DNA of 64,000 bases from Candidatus Binatia bacterium. Lineage in GTDB: Bacteria > Desulfobacterota > Binatia > HRBIN30 > BPIQ01. The stretch is taken from positions 124,001-188,000 of the forward strand of contig BPIQ01000001.1 of NCBI GenBank assembly GCA_026004195.1. The letters run 5' to 3'. The position numbers and the translations under genes were made by a program. Under the pieces are notes generated by a model. That model had not been told where the DNA came from, ran no database searches, and worked only from the letters and a program-made list of their open reading frames with translations. Positions within the stretch are counted from its first letter, which is position 1, and every line of letters starts with the position of its first letter. This document shows positions 22,867 through 32,087 of this stretch, piece by piece.

Positions 22867-23762
22867 GGACGCTCGAGCGTTCCGGTCACCACGATCGGCA
22901 TGCGCTCCTTCGCTTCCGGTGGCCGGGGGAGCAGGGCGAGGAGAAGCGCGAGCGCGTCCTTTTTTCCGCGCCCGGGCTGGAGCGTGACCCTCAGGTTCAG
23001 CGTGGACCGGGATGCGGGACGGCGGAGCCCGACGACCCCGCTCGCCTGCACGGAGAGCTCCTCGCCTTGTGCGGCGAACTCTTCGATCTGGAGCTGGGGG
23101 CCGTCGAGGGTCCAGCGCGTGCGAAGCTCGCGGAAGTGCAGGTCGGGTACCCCGAAGCCCGCGACTTTCGCGCCCTCGATGGCCGCGTCGGCGACGAGCA
23201 TCTCGAAGGAGGCTCTCGGCTGCTCTCCGTCTTCCGGGCCGGAGGGCCAGAGGAGCTGCCCTTTTCCGGCGAAGAGCCCCCGGATTTCTCCCTCGGGAAT
23301 CCACTGCCGGAGGGCGCGGTAACGGGCCAGGTCGAGGGCCGACCACTCGAGCGTGGCACGGACCGTTCCGTCTTCCGGGGTGGCCACGACCGTAGCGTCG
23401 CCCCCGTAGAGTCGCGAGAACAGGGAAAAGGAAGGGCCGTTGCCCCGGAGGAGCGAGAAATAGTCGGGTCGCAGGACCACCGAGGCACACTCGAGGATCG
23501 GGGGAACGCCTTCGCGGACGGGTTTCCGCGAGAGCCGGACGCCGCCGAGCTCGATGCCGGAAAGCCACCGAAAGCGCTTCTCGCGCGCGAGGAGGGAGAC
23601 GTGGGGGTTCTCGGCGGCGGCGAGGATGCGCTCGACCAGAAGGTCCCCGGGAAAGGTGGCGACGAAGGCGACGACAAAAACGGCGAGCGTGTAGAGCGCG
23701 TAGAGCGCGAGGGGACGAGCCGCGAGCCAGAGGAGCGGCGTGGGAATGCGGAGCCGGCGCAT
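22854..23762 (-). CDS. gspN: Type II secretion system protein GspN
   Basis: 302 residues. One membrane helix near the N-terminus (LALYALYTLAVFVVAFVATFPG) is followed by a periplasmic beta-rich domain with the GspN/AsmA-like pattern (IELGGVRLSRKP, GEIRGLFAGKGQL, GVVGLRRPASRSTLNLRVTL). GspN is an optional inner-membrane component. It is the last gene of the gsp operon, directly after gspM. This long, deltaproteobacterial form is recognised mainly from position plus the GVR/RG-rich beta pattern. Confidence 0.82.
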   Translation of the reverse strand: MRRLRIPTPLLWLAARPLALYALYTLAVFVVAFVATFPGDLLVERILAAAENPHVSLLAREKRFRWLSGIELGGVRLSRKPVREGVPPILECASVVLRPDYFSLLRGNGPSFSLFSRLYGGDATVVATPEDGTVRATLEWSALDLARYRALRQWIPEGEIRGLFAGKGQLLWPSGPEDGEQPRASFEMLVADAAIEGAKVAGFGVPDLHFRELRTRWTLDGPQLQIEEFAAQGEELSVQASGVVGLRRPASRSTLNLRVTLQPGRGKKDALALLLALLPRPPEAKERMPIVVTGTLERPQFR

Positions 23763-23763
23763 G

Positions 23764-24327
23764 TCAGCCCGTGCTCGAGCGGACGAGCGACGCCGTGGCG
23801 ACGACGTCGAAGTTGTGGGGGTCGCCCGGGCGCTTTTTCAGGCGCAGCCTCGTCACGCGGAGCGGGTGTTCGGACTTCTCGATCCGGTAGAGGAGGTCGA
23901 CCAGCTGCTCGAGGGAAACCTGCACGAGCTTGAACTCGACGCTTTCTTCCTCGAGCTCGGGACCGAGAGCCTTCTTTTCCGGGTTCATCGACGTGATGCG
24001 CTGGCGGGGCAGGACCTGCGAGATCGTGTTCTCGAGGTAGGTGAAGAGCGAGAAACCGGGCGGGGTCTTGGCGAGAGCCCGCTCTCCGAGGGAGAGCTTC
24101 TGTGCGAGTTCGAGATAACGGGTGTGGAGCTCCGCCATTTCCTGGAGTTCCCTTTCCTTGCGCGCCGCCTGCGCCGAGAGGACGGCCTTGCCGGAGACGA
24201 GCGGGTCGAGCACGAAGGCGTAGAGGACGGTGACGAAGAAGACGGCGCCCGCCACCGTGACGAGCGTCCTTTCGCGGGCGGACATCCGGGAGAAGAAGAG
24301 GGAAAACTGTCCGAGAAGGCGGTTCAT
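23764..24327 (-). CDS. gspM: Type II secretion system protein GspM
   Basis: 187 residues. A short cytoplasmic tail is followed by one membrane helix (LVTVAGAVFFVTVLYAFVLDPL) and a periplasmic ferredoxin-like domain, the GspM layout. It joins GspL in the inner-membrane platform that holds the ATPase. The start overlaps the gspL stop by four bases (ATGA), showing translational coupling. Sequence conservation in this family is low; the call rests on topology, size and gene order. Confidence 0.87.
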   Translation of the reverse strand: MNRLLGQFSLFFSRMSARERTLVTVAGAVFFVTVLYAFVLDPLVSGKAVLSAQAARKERELQEMAELHTRYLELAQKLSLGERALAKTPPGFSLFTYLENTISQVLPRQRITSMNPEKKALGPELEEESVEFKLVQVSLEQLVDLLYRIEKSEHPLRVTRLRLKKRPGDPHNFDVVATASLVRSSTG

Positions 24328-25796
24328 GCGGTCGGGTCTCCCGGTTTGCGCAGGAAGAGGATCATGCGGAACTCGACTCCCTGCCCGTCTCGGCTCGTCT
24401 TCGGGTCGCGGACCTGCACGTCCTTGAAGTACGGGAGCTCGGCGAAATGGGTCTTGAGCGCGTCGACGGCCTCGAAAGACTGTGTTTTCCCCCGGAGCCG
24501 GACGGCGTCCGGGTCCATCGTGAACTCGTCGACGTCGATCGTGACGGCCTGCGGCACCGCCATGGTCAGGGCCCGGAGGAGGTCGATGGCGGTGAGCTCG
24601 GCCACCGGTGCCGCGTCGGCGAGCGTCGCGAGTTTGTGTTCGAGAGCCGAGACCTCGCTCCGGAGGTGGAGGAGGGGATCCCCCCGGACGGGAGTGTCGG
24701 GCAGAGTGCGGGCGAAAATCTCGCGCATGCGGGCGTCGATCTCGGCGATCCGGGCCCTCTCGGTCCAGTTCTGGACGAAGAGATTGGCGCAGAGGAGGAA
24801 GAGCCACGCGGCCGCGAGTGCACCCGTGCGGGCGAGGGACCGCTTGAGCTCGGCTTCGGCCCGGTGGTAGGTGAATTCGTCTTTTCGGAAGTTCAGCCCC
24901 CACGTCGTCGACGGCGAAACCTCGCGCAGGACGAGCCCGAGGGGCCTGGAGAAGCGGGACACGTCTTCCGGCCCGATCCCGGGCGGGAGCCGGAGCTCGA
25001 GTTCCTCGAGGCGCACGCACCGGAGCCCCGCTGCCTCGAGGTGCTTTTCCATCTCCGCCACGAACTCCGCGGGGTCTCCCGCGAGGATGCACGGGAGGTC
25101 GGCCGGTAGCGTGTCTTCCGCCAGGGCCATGAGAGTCCAGCGTATTTCCCCTGCCAGGGGTTCGAGAGGGGGCGGCCCGGCTCCGTTCGAGCCCGTGAGT
25201 GCGGGCCAGAGAACGGAGCGCACGCCCACGAGCTTGCCCTCGCGGGAAAGCGCCACGAGCGAGTCGCGCGGTGTGAGGTCGAGAAAGGCGTGGTCGGGCG
25301 GGAGGTTCCGGACCAGCGTGCGAAGGACGTTGAGGCTCGCGAGCGGAGCGTAATCGACGACCTTGGGGTCGAGCCCCGCCTCTGCGAGCGCCGCGAGCTG
25401 CGCCTGGAGGTCCTTTTTTCGCACGAGAGCCGCGAGCACGGTCGAACCGGCACCGCTCCGGTGGACGACCTGGTAGTCGACGACGGCCTCGTCGAGCGCG
25501 AAGGGGACGTTGGCTTCGAGCTCGAAGGGGACCGTCTGGCCGAGCCGCTTGCGGTCGCGGAAGGGGAGGACCAGCGTGCGTTGGCTCGCAAGCTCGGGTG
25601 GGGGGGTCACGAGCAGCGTGTCGAAGCGAATTTCGTTCGCGGAGAGAAGGGCGCGCACCCGCTCGGCCAGAGACGCGTCCCGGACGGCCTCCTCGGCGAG
25701 AAGCCGCGCCACCCGGTAGTCCCGGAAACTCGACTCCACGAGCGCTCCCCGGAGCCTGTGGCCGCCGAGGTCGAGGGCGAGAATTCGCTGCGGCAT
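24324..25796 (-). CDS. gspL: Type II secretion system protein GspL
   Basis: 490 residues. The N-terminal 310 residues have the actin-like PilM/GspL cytoplasmic fold (ILALDLGGHRLRGALVE, TLLVTPPPELASQRTLVLPF, DHAFLDLTPRDSLVAL). One membrane helix (TGALAAAWLFLLCANLFVQ) follows, then a periplasmic ferredoxin-like domain. GspL recruits the ATPase GspE and pairs with GspM. It is longer than many homologues because the actin-like part is complete. Confidence 0.9.
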   Translation of the reverse strand: MPQRILALDLGGHRLRGALVESSFRDYRVARLLAEEAVRDASLAERVRALLSANEIRFDTLLVTPPPELASQRTLVLPFRDRKRLGQTVPFELEANVPFALDEAVVDYQVVHRSGAGSTVLAALVRKKDLQAQLAALAEAGLDPKVVDYAPLASLNVLRTLVRNLPPDHAFLDLTPRDSLVALSREGKLVGVRSVLWPALTGSNGAGPPPLEPLAGEIRWTLMALAEDTLPADLPCILAGDPAEFVAEMEKHLEAAGLRCVRLEELELRLPPGIGPEDVSRFSRPLGLVLREVSPSTTWGLNFRKDEFTYHRAEAELKRSLARTGALAAAWLFLLCANLFVQNWTERARIAEIDARMREIFARTLPDTPVRGDPLLHLRSEVSALEHKLATLADAAPVAELTAIDLLRALTMAVPQAVTIDVDEFTMDPDAVRLRGKTQSFEAVDALKTHFAELPYFKDVQVRDPKTSRDGQGVEFRMILFLRKPGDPTA

Positions 25797-25806
25797 GGGT
25801 TCGCCC

Positions 25807-26889
25807 TCAGAACATACCCGAGTTTTCCGGGGACACCAAACCTTCTCCTTCCGGTCCGAGCTCCGCCTCGGCCGCTTCCCGGAAAAGCCGCACGCCGCCT
25901 TCCTTGTGCCAGTCGACGAACACGAGCTCCCACGCCGGCCCTCCCTGGGCACGCCGGGGCGAGGGGAGCCGGCGTGCCAGGGTGCGGATCGTCTTGCCGA
26001 CCCCGTTGACCGACGCGCTCGCTTCGAGACGGAAGAGGGAGCTCGAAGTGCCCAGCAGCGGCCGCATGGAAGGCTCGACACCTTCGGGGAGCTCGCCCGA
26101 GCGGAAGGGCTCTTCTTTCTGGCGCGCGAGAATCTCGTCGACGACCGCGGGGTCGTCGAGAATGGCCTGGAGCACCTCGGCCGGGGCGCTGTTCACGTTG
26201 ACCGGGGTTCGGCGCGAGCCTCGCAGCGGGAGTGCGGTCGCGAATTCCTTGAGCACCCGGTACCCGTCGCGGTTTTCCCAGAGGTCCGGGAAAGCCGCGG
26301 CGAAGTCCTGGATCGAGTCGAAGTCCCGGGGCGGTGTGGGTGGCCGGCCCGGCTCCTCCTCGACGAAGTTCGCTTCCCAGTACTCGGCGAGCCTCGCGTC
26401 GAGCTCTTCGGCGAACTCCTCGCCGGCGGCGGGAGCGACGAGCCGTCGGAGTGCCTCTCGCCAGCAGACGTGGTTTCCGAACTGGCATTCCGTGGCCTCG
26501 AGGTCCGTCACGCGCAGGGGTTTCGTGTTGTTCACGTTGAGTTTGCCGCTTTCGTCGACGATGCGGACGCAGAGTTCCCAGTAGGGCGGAAGTTCGAGGG
26601 CCGGAAGCGGCGAGCAGCCGCGCAGGACGAAGGAGCCCCAACCTTCGAGGTCCTCGAGACTCGGGTCCTCGGTGGGCGTTTCGTCGACGACGAGCGCACC
26701 CGCCAGGATGTTGATCCCGGACCGGGCGAGGTAGCTCGCCTGGAGCGAGCTCAGGGAATTGCGCGCGAGCTGGCTTTCCACCTGGATCGAGTACGTGAAC
26801 TCGACGACGAGGATCGTCAGCAGCGTGACGACGAGCAGCGTGGCGACGAGCGCCACGCCGCGCTCCGAATCGTTTCGCCCGGACCGCAC
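25807..26889 (-). CDS. gspK: Type II secretion minor pseudopilin GspK
   Basis: 360 residues from a GTG. The prepilin motif is ERG-VALVATLLVVTLLTILVV; the usual Glu at +5 is missing, which is normal for GspK at the pseudopilus tip. The large insert with LYW-type and SAxxxVL helices (TPVNVNSAPAEVLQAIL) is the helix-hairpin-helix region characteristic of GspK. It starts four bases after gspJ and forms the tip complex with GspI and GspJ. Confidence 0.92.
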   Translation of the reverse strand: MRSGRNDSERGVALVATLLVVTLLTILVVEFTYSIQVESQLARNSLSSLQASYLARSGINILAGALVVDETPTEDPSLEDLEGWGSFVLRGCSPLPALELPPYWELCVRIVDESGKLNVNNTKPLRVTDLEATECQFGNHVCWREALRRLVAPAAGEEFAEELDARLAEYWEANFVEEEPGRPPTPPRDFDSIQDFAAAFPDLWENRDGYRVLKEFATALPLRGSRRTPVNVNSAPAEVLQAILDDPAVVDEILARQKEEPFRSGELPEGVEPSMRPLLGTSSSLFRLEASASVNGVGKTIRTLARRLPSPRRAQGGPAWELVFVDWHKEGGVRLFREAAEAELGPEGEGLVSPENSGMF

Positions 26890-26893
26890 GACG

Positions 26894-27628
26894 CTACCCG
26901 CTTTCGGGGGTGGGGCGGAAGTTCGCGAGAGGCAGGTCGACGATGGTCGCGAACTCGTGGATGTTGCCCGCTCCGTCGTAGAGGTAGAGCGCCACCTCGA
27001 CGGCGAGCGGCAGGCGGCCGAGGAACTCTTCCCGCGTGGAGTCCCACTCTTCGAGCCACTGCCGGCTTTCCCCGTCGAGGTAACGGAAGCGAAGGCCGGC
27101 CACGTTTTGCGCGAGCAGCACGGAAAAGGCGAGTTCTTCCTCCTGCTCGGCCACTTCTTCTTCGTCCAGTCCCACGAGCGCGCGCAGGGGGACCTGGTCG
27201 CGCCGCAGCGCGAACCGCGGGGGGTTGCCCTCGGGAAAGTCGAGCCCGTAGGTGACCAGGACCTCGCCTCCGCTCGCCCCGAGCGCGCCGATCGGGCCGA
27301 AAGGGGGGTCGACCGAGAGGGCGAAGCGGACCTGGTCGTCGGCTTCGCCGGAGCTCACCCCCTGGAAGACGACGCCCGGCCAGGTGGCGGGCGAAAGGGC
27401 CGCTTCGATCTCGTCGCCGATGCGGAGCACGGCCTCGCGGCCGACGGAGGCGAGCTGTGCGCGTTCCTCGGCGTACTCCTTGGTGGAGATGGTGCGGCTC
27501 ACGGTGCCGTACACCGTGAGGAGCACGATCCCGAGGATCACCACGGCGACCAGGACCTCGAGGAGCGTGAACCCTCGTTCTCGGTCACGCTCCGGGGTCG
27601 CGGACGAAGTAGAGAAGCGCCGCCCCAT
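26894..27628 (-). CDS. gspJ: Type II secretion minor pseudopilin GspJ
   Basis: 244 residues. The prepilin cleavage site ERG-FTLLEVLVAVVILGIVLL includes the essential Glu at +5. The C-terminal globular domain has the GspJ pattern (GFAV-like LRFRYLDGESRQWLEEWDS and LPLAVEVALYL). It overlaps gspI by 44 bp, so the two are translationally coupled. Confidence 0.92.
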   Translation of the reverse strand: MGRRFSTSSATPERDRERGFTLLEVLVAVVILGIVLLTVYGTVSRTISTKEYAEERAQLASVGREAVLRIGDEIEAALSPATWPGVVFQGVSSGEADDQVRFALSVDPPFGPIGALGASGGEVLVTYGLDFPEGNPPRFALRRDQVPLRALVGLDEEEVAEQEEELAFSVLLAQNVAGLRFRYLDGESRQWLEEWDSTREEFLGRLPLAVEVALYLYDGAGNIHEFATIVDLPLANFRPTPESG

Positions 27629-27962
27629 GACCTCCCACGTCGCCCCGGAAGACCCGGAGCTCGACTTTTTTCACGGTCTCGAGTGTCGTGACCTCCACGT
27701 CCCGCTGCCACGAAAACTCGGGATACCATTCGAAGCTCCCCTCGGCGTCGCCGAGGGAAGCGAAATCTTCGAACTGGAGCTGCGTGGCGAGTTCGCGGAG
27801 GAGCAGGGTGGCCCGCGTCGTATCCTGCAGGCGTGCCACCCGCGAGACGTTGCGGCCGTGGAGCCCGAGGAGCCCCACGAACGCGAAGGCGAGAATCGCG
27901 AGGGCCACGAGCACCTCGAGCAGGGTGAACCCCCGCTCACCCGACGAGTTCGAGTTCCACAT
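27585..27962 (-). CDS. gspI: Type II secretion minor pseudopilin GspI
   Basis: 125 residues, the usual GspI size. The prepilin site ERG-FTLLEVLVALAILAFAFVG has Glu at +5. The short globular domain ends VELRVFRGDVGG. It overlaps gspH by 26 bp and gspJ by 44 bp. GspI nucleates the tip complex of the pseudopilus. Confidence 0.9.
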   Translation of the reverse strand: MWNSNSSGERGFTLLEVLVALAILAFAFVGLLGLHGRNVSRVARLQDTTRATLLLRELATQLQFEDFASLGDAEGSFEWYPEFSWQRDVEVTTLETVKKVELRVFRGDVGGHGAALLYFVRDPGA

Positions 27963-28476
27963 ACCCTTCCTCGAGCTGGACCTGCCCCGTGAACGGCCAG
28001 ACGCTCAGCGTGAACGCTTCCCGGCCGTTGTCCAGGTGGACGACCGTCGGCTCGACGAAGCCGTCGGGGAAAAACCGGGTGTAGACCTGGCCCTCGCGGA
28101 GCTTGCCGGTCGTGGCGAGCACGACGTCGCTGAAGGCGACGGTCGGCGGTAGCTGGACGGGGCGCAGGAGAGGGCCCGAACGCGCGAGCGGGTCCGTCGT
28201 GTCTCCGGGACGCGCCTCGGCCGTCACCCAGTAGCGGCCGGCCTCGAGGTCGAAGTGAAGCCGGTAGATCCTCCCGTCGAGCACGGCTTCGTTCCGGAGA
28301 AGCCGCATCGTGGTGGCGAGACGCCGGGCGTGCGAACGAAGCTCCATCCGCGAGCGGTCGCCGAGCCTCGGTGCGGCGAAGGAGAGCACGATCCCGACGA
28401 TGAGGAGGACGAGCGCGAGCTCGATCAGCGTGAAGCCGCCGCCCGCCGCCCGGCTGGATTCGCACCGGGCTTTCAT
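27937..28476 (-). CDS. gspH: Type II secretion minor pseudopilin GspH
   Basis: 179 residues. The prepilin site is GGG-FTLIELALVLLIVGIVLSFAAPRL, with Glu at +5. The C-terminal beta-domain holds LRNEAVLDGRIYRLHFDLEAG, matching the GspH/FimT domain. It lies 135 bp after gspG; the gap contains no gene that I can support. Confidence 0.9.
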   Translation of the reverse strand: MKARCESSRAAGGGFTLIELALVLLIVGIVLSFAAPRLGDRSRMELRSHARRLATTMRLLRNEAVLDGRIYRLHFDLEAGRYWVTAEARPGDTTDPLARSGPLLRPVQLPPTVAFSDVVLATTGKLREGQVYTRFFPDGFVEPTVVHLDNGREAFTLSVWPFTGQVQLEEGYVELELVG

Positions 28477-28611
28477 GCGTCCGCGGGTGCGAGACTCGTC
28501 GGCCGACGGCTCCGCAGGGGCCGTCGGCCATGCGCGTTTGCGACCCTCACGGGCACGTGGTCGCGTCGTCGCACCTCCCGGGATACCGCGTCGCGGTCGT
28601 CGATCCGCCCA

Positions 28612-29055
28612 TCAGAGGTCGTGGTTGTCGATGTCCGCGTTCTTCCCCTCGCCACCGTCCTGCCCGTCCGCTCCGTACGACTTGATCGTGAAATTCTGGC
28701 CGTCGCTCGCGTAGACGTAAGGATTGCCCCAGGGATCGACCGGCACCTTGGAAAGATACCCTTCGGGGCTCGAGTTCGGCCCTACGCCCGAGCCGGGAAG
28801 CAGGGCCTCGAGCCCCTGGCTCGTGGTCGGGTAGAAGCCGTTGTCGAGCTTGAAGAGGTGGAGCGCTTCTTCGATCCCCTTGATGTCGGCGGCCGCCTTC
28901 GTGCGGCGGGCTTCGTCCGTCCGGCCGATGATCCGGGGAGCCACGAGCGTGACGAGGAGCCCCAGGATGAAGACGACGACCATGATTTCGATCAGGGTGA
29001 AACCGGCCGCGGCCCTCGGGGCGCCGGCCCGGGTCGCTGCTTTCGTGGATCGCAT
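28612..29055 (-). CDS. gspG: Type II secretion major pseudopilin GspG
   Basis: 147 residues. AGGAGGAAG lies five bases before the ATG, the best ribosome-binding site in the operon, as expected for the most abundant component. The prepilin site is [25 protein letters not shown]. The C-terminus keeps the GspG fingerprint: [29 protein letters not shown] and the acidic calcium-binding end [12 protein letters not shown]. It polymerises into the periplasmic pseudopilus. Confidence 0.95.
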   Translation of the reverse strand: MRSTKAATRAGAPRAAAGFTLIEIMVVVFILGLLVTLVAPRIIGRTDEARRTKAAADIKGIEEALHLFKLDNGFYPTTSQGLEALLPGSGVGPNSSPEGYLSKVPVDPWGNPYVYASDGQNFTIKSYGADGQDGGEGKNADIDNHDL

Positions 29056-29078
29056 GGAACTTCCTCCTGGACGAACTT

Positions 29079-30314
29079 CTAACGTACGAGTTGGTTCAGT
29101 TCGAAAATGGGGACGAGAATGGCGAGCACGATGAAGAGCACGACCGCCCCCATCACGAGGATGATCACGGGCTCCATGATCGAGGTCAGCGACGCGATGG
29201 AGGTCTCGACCTCGTTGTCGTAGGAGTCGGCGGCGCGCGCGAGCATTTCCTCGAGCTCTCCGCTCCGCTCGCCGACCGCGATCATGTGGACGAGGAGCGG
29301 CGGAAAGAGGCCGCTTCTCTGGAGCGGCGGCGCGATGCTGTGGCCTTCGCGGATGCTCTCCCGCGCCTGGTCGATCGCGTCGGCCAGGCGCACGTTCGCG
29401 ACCACGTTCCGGACGATGTCGAGGGAGGTGAGCAGCGGGATGCCGCTCCGGAGAAGGGTCGAGAGCGTGCGGGCGAAGCGGGCGAGAGCGACTTTTTTCA
29501 GGAGCCCCCCGAAGTAGGGCACCCGCAACACGTAGGTGTCGAACGTCATCCGGCCCTGCGGCGTCCGGACCCAGATGCGGAAAGCGACGGCCGAAAAGAC
29601 GAGCGCCGCGAGGAGGAGCCACCAGTACTGCTGGCAGAAGGTGCTCACGCGAATCAGGACGACCGTGGCCCAGGGGAGGGCCTGTTTCGTGTCCTCGAAA
29701 ATGCGGACGACGCGCGGCACGACGTAGGACACCAGGAAAAACACGATCGCGATGCTGACCGTGCCCATCAGCACGGGGTAGGTGAGGGCGGAGCGCACGC
29801 GGTTCCTGAGCCGTGCCGTCGCTTCCGTGTAGTCGGCGAGCCGCTCGAGAACCACGTCGAGAGCGCCGCTCGCCTCGCCCGCGCGGACCATGTTGACGTA
29901 GAGCGAGGAGAAAATCCGCGGGTGCTTGGCCATACCGTCCGCCAGTGCGCCCCCTTCGACGACGTGTTCCCGCACCTGCGAGAGGACCCGTTTCAGGCGG
30001 GCGTTCTCGGTCTGCTCGACGAGTGCCCCGAGACAGTCGACGAGCGGGAGCCCCGCGCCCACGAGCGTGGAGAGCTGCCGCGTCATCAGCGAGAGGTCGT
30101 AGGGGCCTACGCGCTCGAAGTACCGCTCGAGGGAGAACCCCGCGACCCGCGCGGTCGTGCCGGGCCGTGCGGCCGCTCGCTCTTCCTGGAGCTCGGTCGG
30201 ATAGACGCCCGAGCGGCGGAGCTTGAGCCGCGCCCCCTTGGGGCTGTCGGCGTCGATGATGCCGCTGACCGCACGCCCCGCCGTGTTGAGTCCCTTGTAG
30301 GCGTAAACCGGCAT
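29079..30314 (-). CDS. gspF: Type II secretion inner-membrane protein GspF
   Basis: 411 residues. It starts [18 protein letters not shown] and contains two repeats of the GspF/PilC cytoplasmic domain ([17 protein letters not shown] and [16 protein letters not shown]), each followed by hydrophobic helices; the C-terminal helix [22 protein letters not shown] is diagnostic. It is the polytopic platform protein that GspE drives during pseudopilus assembly. Confidence 0.95.
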   Translation of the reverse strand: MPVYAYKGLNTAGRAVSGIIDADSPKGARLKLRRSGVYPTELQEERAAARPGTTARVAGFSLERYFERVGPYDLSLMTRQLSTLVGAGLPLVDCLGALVEQTENARLKRVLSQVREHVVEGGALADGMAKHPRIFSSLYVNMVRAGEASGALDVVLERLADYTEATARLRNRVRSALTYPVLMGTVSIAIVFFLVSYVVPRVVRIFEDTKQALPWATVVLIRVSTFCQQYWWLLLAALVFSAVAFRIWVRTPQGRMTFDTYVLRVPYFGGLLKKVALARFARTLSTLLRSGIPLLTSLDIVRNVVANVRLADAIDQARESIREGHSIAPPLQRSGLFPPLLVHMIAVGERSGELEEMLARAADSYDNEVETSIASLTSIMEPVIILVMGAVVLFIVLAILVPIFELNQLVR

Positions 30315-30368
30315 GTCCTCGATCCTGGACGCATCCGGGCGGGGAAAGATTCGACCCGCCGCGGTTTT

Positions 30369-32084
30369 TCAGACGAGGTCTTCCTGCGTCACCCTGAGAA
30401 CCTCCGGTATCGTGGTGATCCCGGCGAGCACCTTCTCGGCACCGTCCTCCCGCAGCGTGTTCATTCCCTTGGCCGTGGCCTCGCGGCGGATCGTGGCCGC
30501 GTCGGCCCCTTTCATGACGAGCGCCCGGATGTCGTCGTCGACGACGAGCAGCTCGTGGATTCCCGTGCGACCCCGGTAACCCGTGCGCTTGCAGGCGTTG
30601 CAGCCTGGCCCGGCCCGGTAGAGCGTGGCCCCGGCCGCCCGCCGCGGGTCGATCCCGATTTCGTGCAGCTCCTCGTCGCTCGGCTCGTACGCTTCGCGGC
30701 ACTCCGGACAGACCCGGCGGACGAGCCTCTGCGCCATGACGGCGATCACGGAAGACGAGACGAGAAAGGGCTCGATCCCCATGTCGAGAAGACGGGTCAT
30801 GGCGCCGAAGGAGTCGTTCGTGTGGAGGGTGGAGAAGACCAGGTGGCCGGTGAGCGCCGCCTGGATGGCGATCTCGGCGGTCTCCACGTCGCGGATCTCG
30901 CCCACCATGATGACGTCCGGGTCCTGGCGGAGGATGGAGCGCAAGCCGTTCGCGAACGTGAGGTCGATCTTCGGGTTCACCTGGATCTGACCGATCCCGT
31001 GGAGCTGGTACTCGATCGGGTCCTCGATCGTGATGATGTTCTTGTCCGTCGTGTTGATCTTCGAGAGCGCGGCGTAGAGCGTGGTCGTTTTCCCGCTGCC
31101 CGTGGGTCCGGTGACCAGGATGATGCCGTGGCTCTGCCGGATGAGCTTCGAGAAAATGGCGAGCTTCGGCCCGGCGACGCCGAGCTCTTCGAGCTCGAGG
31201 AGCGCGGCCGAGCGGTCGAGGAGCCGCATGACGACCCGCTCCCCGAAAGCCGTGGGCACGGTGGAAACGCGGATGTCGATGTCCTTGCCGGCGAGCTTGA
31301 TCCGGATCCGGCCGTCCTGGGGAAGGCGCTTCTCGGCGATGTCGAGCCCGGCCATGACCTTCACGCGCGAGATGATGATGGGCTGGAAGCGCTTGGGCGG
31401 GGAGATGATGTCGTAGAGCACGCCGTCGATCCGGAAGCGGACGAGGACCTCGCGCTCGAAGGGCTCGATGTGGATGTCGCTGGCTCGGTCCTTGACGGCC
31501 TGGAAGAGGAGGGAGTTGACGAGCCGGATGATCGGGGCCTCGTCGTCCGCCTCGAGAAGGTCCCGCGGTTCCTCGAGTTCCGTGGCCACGAGGTCGAGTC
31601 GCTCCTCGTCGAGGCCGTCCATGAGCTGCTCCGCCGAGCCGGAGGCCAGGTCGTAGAAGCGGTTGATGGCGTCGACGACGACGGCGGCGGGTGCGACCTG
31701 GAGGCGGACGGGTTTCCCGAGGAGAAGCCGGAGGTCGTCGATGGCTCCGAGCTGCGTCGGGTCGCCCGCGAGGACGTGGACCGAGCCGTCCTCGACGGCC
31801 AGCGGAAAGAGGAGGTAGCGTTTCGCGAAGTGGATGGGCAAAGGACGGATGAGTTCGAGGACCTGCTCGGTCTGGACCTCGGGAAGCCGCTCGACGAAGG
31901 GAAGGCCGTAGTGCTCGGCCAGGGCCCGGGCCCAGCGCCGGCCGTCGATGGCTCCCATTTCCTGGAGGACGTCTCCCAGGGTTTTCCCGTCGCGCTGCCG
32001 CTCGCGCGCGCGCTCGAGGACTTCCGGGGCGAGACCTTCTCGCTCGATCAAGAAGCTCTCGAGGGTCTGTACCGGGGCCGCCAT
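30369..32084 (-). CDS. gspE: Type II secretion ATPase GspE
   Basis: 571 residues. The N1E/N2E domain (about 1-180) includes the MshEN fold. The ATPase core has [10 protein letters not shown], Walker [10 protein letters not shown] (326-334), Asp box ITIEDPIE, Walker B IMVGEIRD, His box [11 protein letters not shown], and a tetracysteine zinc domain (CPEC...CNAC). It is a cytoplasmic hexamer that powers pseudopilus growth. All catalytic motifs are intact. Three bases separate it from gspD. Confidence 0.96.
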   Translation of the reverse strand: MAAPVQTLESFLIEREGLAPEVLERARERQRDGKTLGDVLQEMGAIDGRRWARALAEHYGLPFVERLPEVQTEQVLELIRPLPIHFAKRYLLFPLAVEDGSVHVLAGDPTQLGAIDDLRLLLGKPVRLQVAPAAVVVDAINRFYDLASGSAEQLMDGLDEERLDLVATELEEPRDLLEADDEAPIIRLVNSLLFQAVKDRASDIHIEPFEREVLVRFRIDGVLYDIISPPKRFQPIIISRVKVMAGLDIAEKRLPQDGRIRIKLAGKDIDIRVSTVPTAFGERVVMRLLDRSAALLELEELGVAGPKLAIFSKLIRQSHGIILVTGPTGSGKTTTLYAALSKINTTDKNIITIEDPIEYQLHGIGQIQVNPKIDLTFANGLRSILRQDPDVIMVGEIRDVETAEIAIQAALTGHLVFSTLHTNDSFGAMTRLLDMGIEPFLVSSSVIAVMAQRLVRRVCPECREAYEPSDEELHEIGIDPRRAAGATLYRAGPGCNACKRTGYRGRTGIHELLVVDDDIRALVMKGADAATIRREATAKGMNTLREDGAEKVLAGITTIPEVLRVTQEDLV

Positions 32085-32087
32085 GGG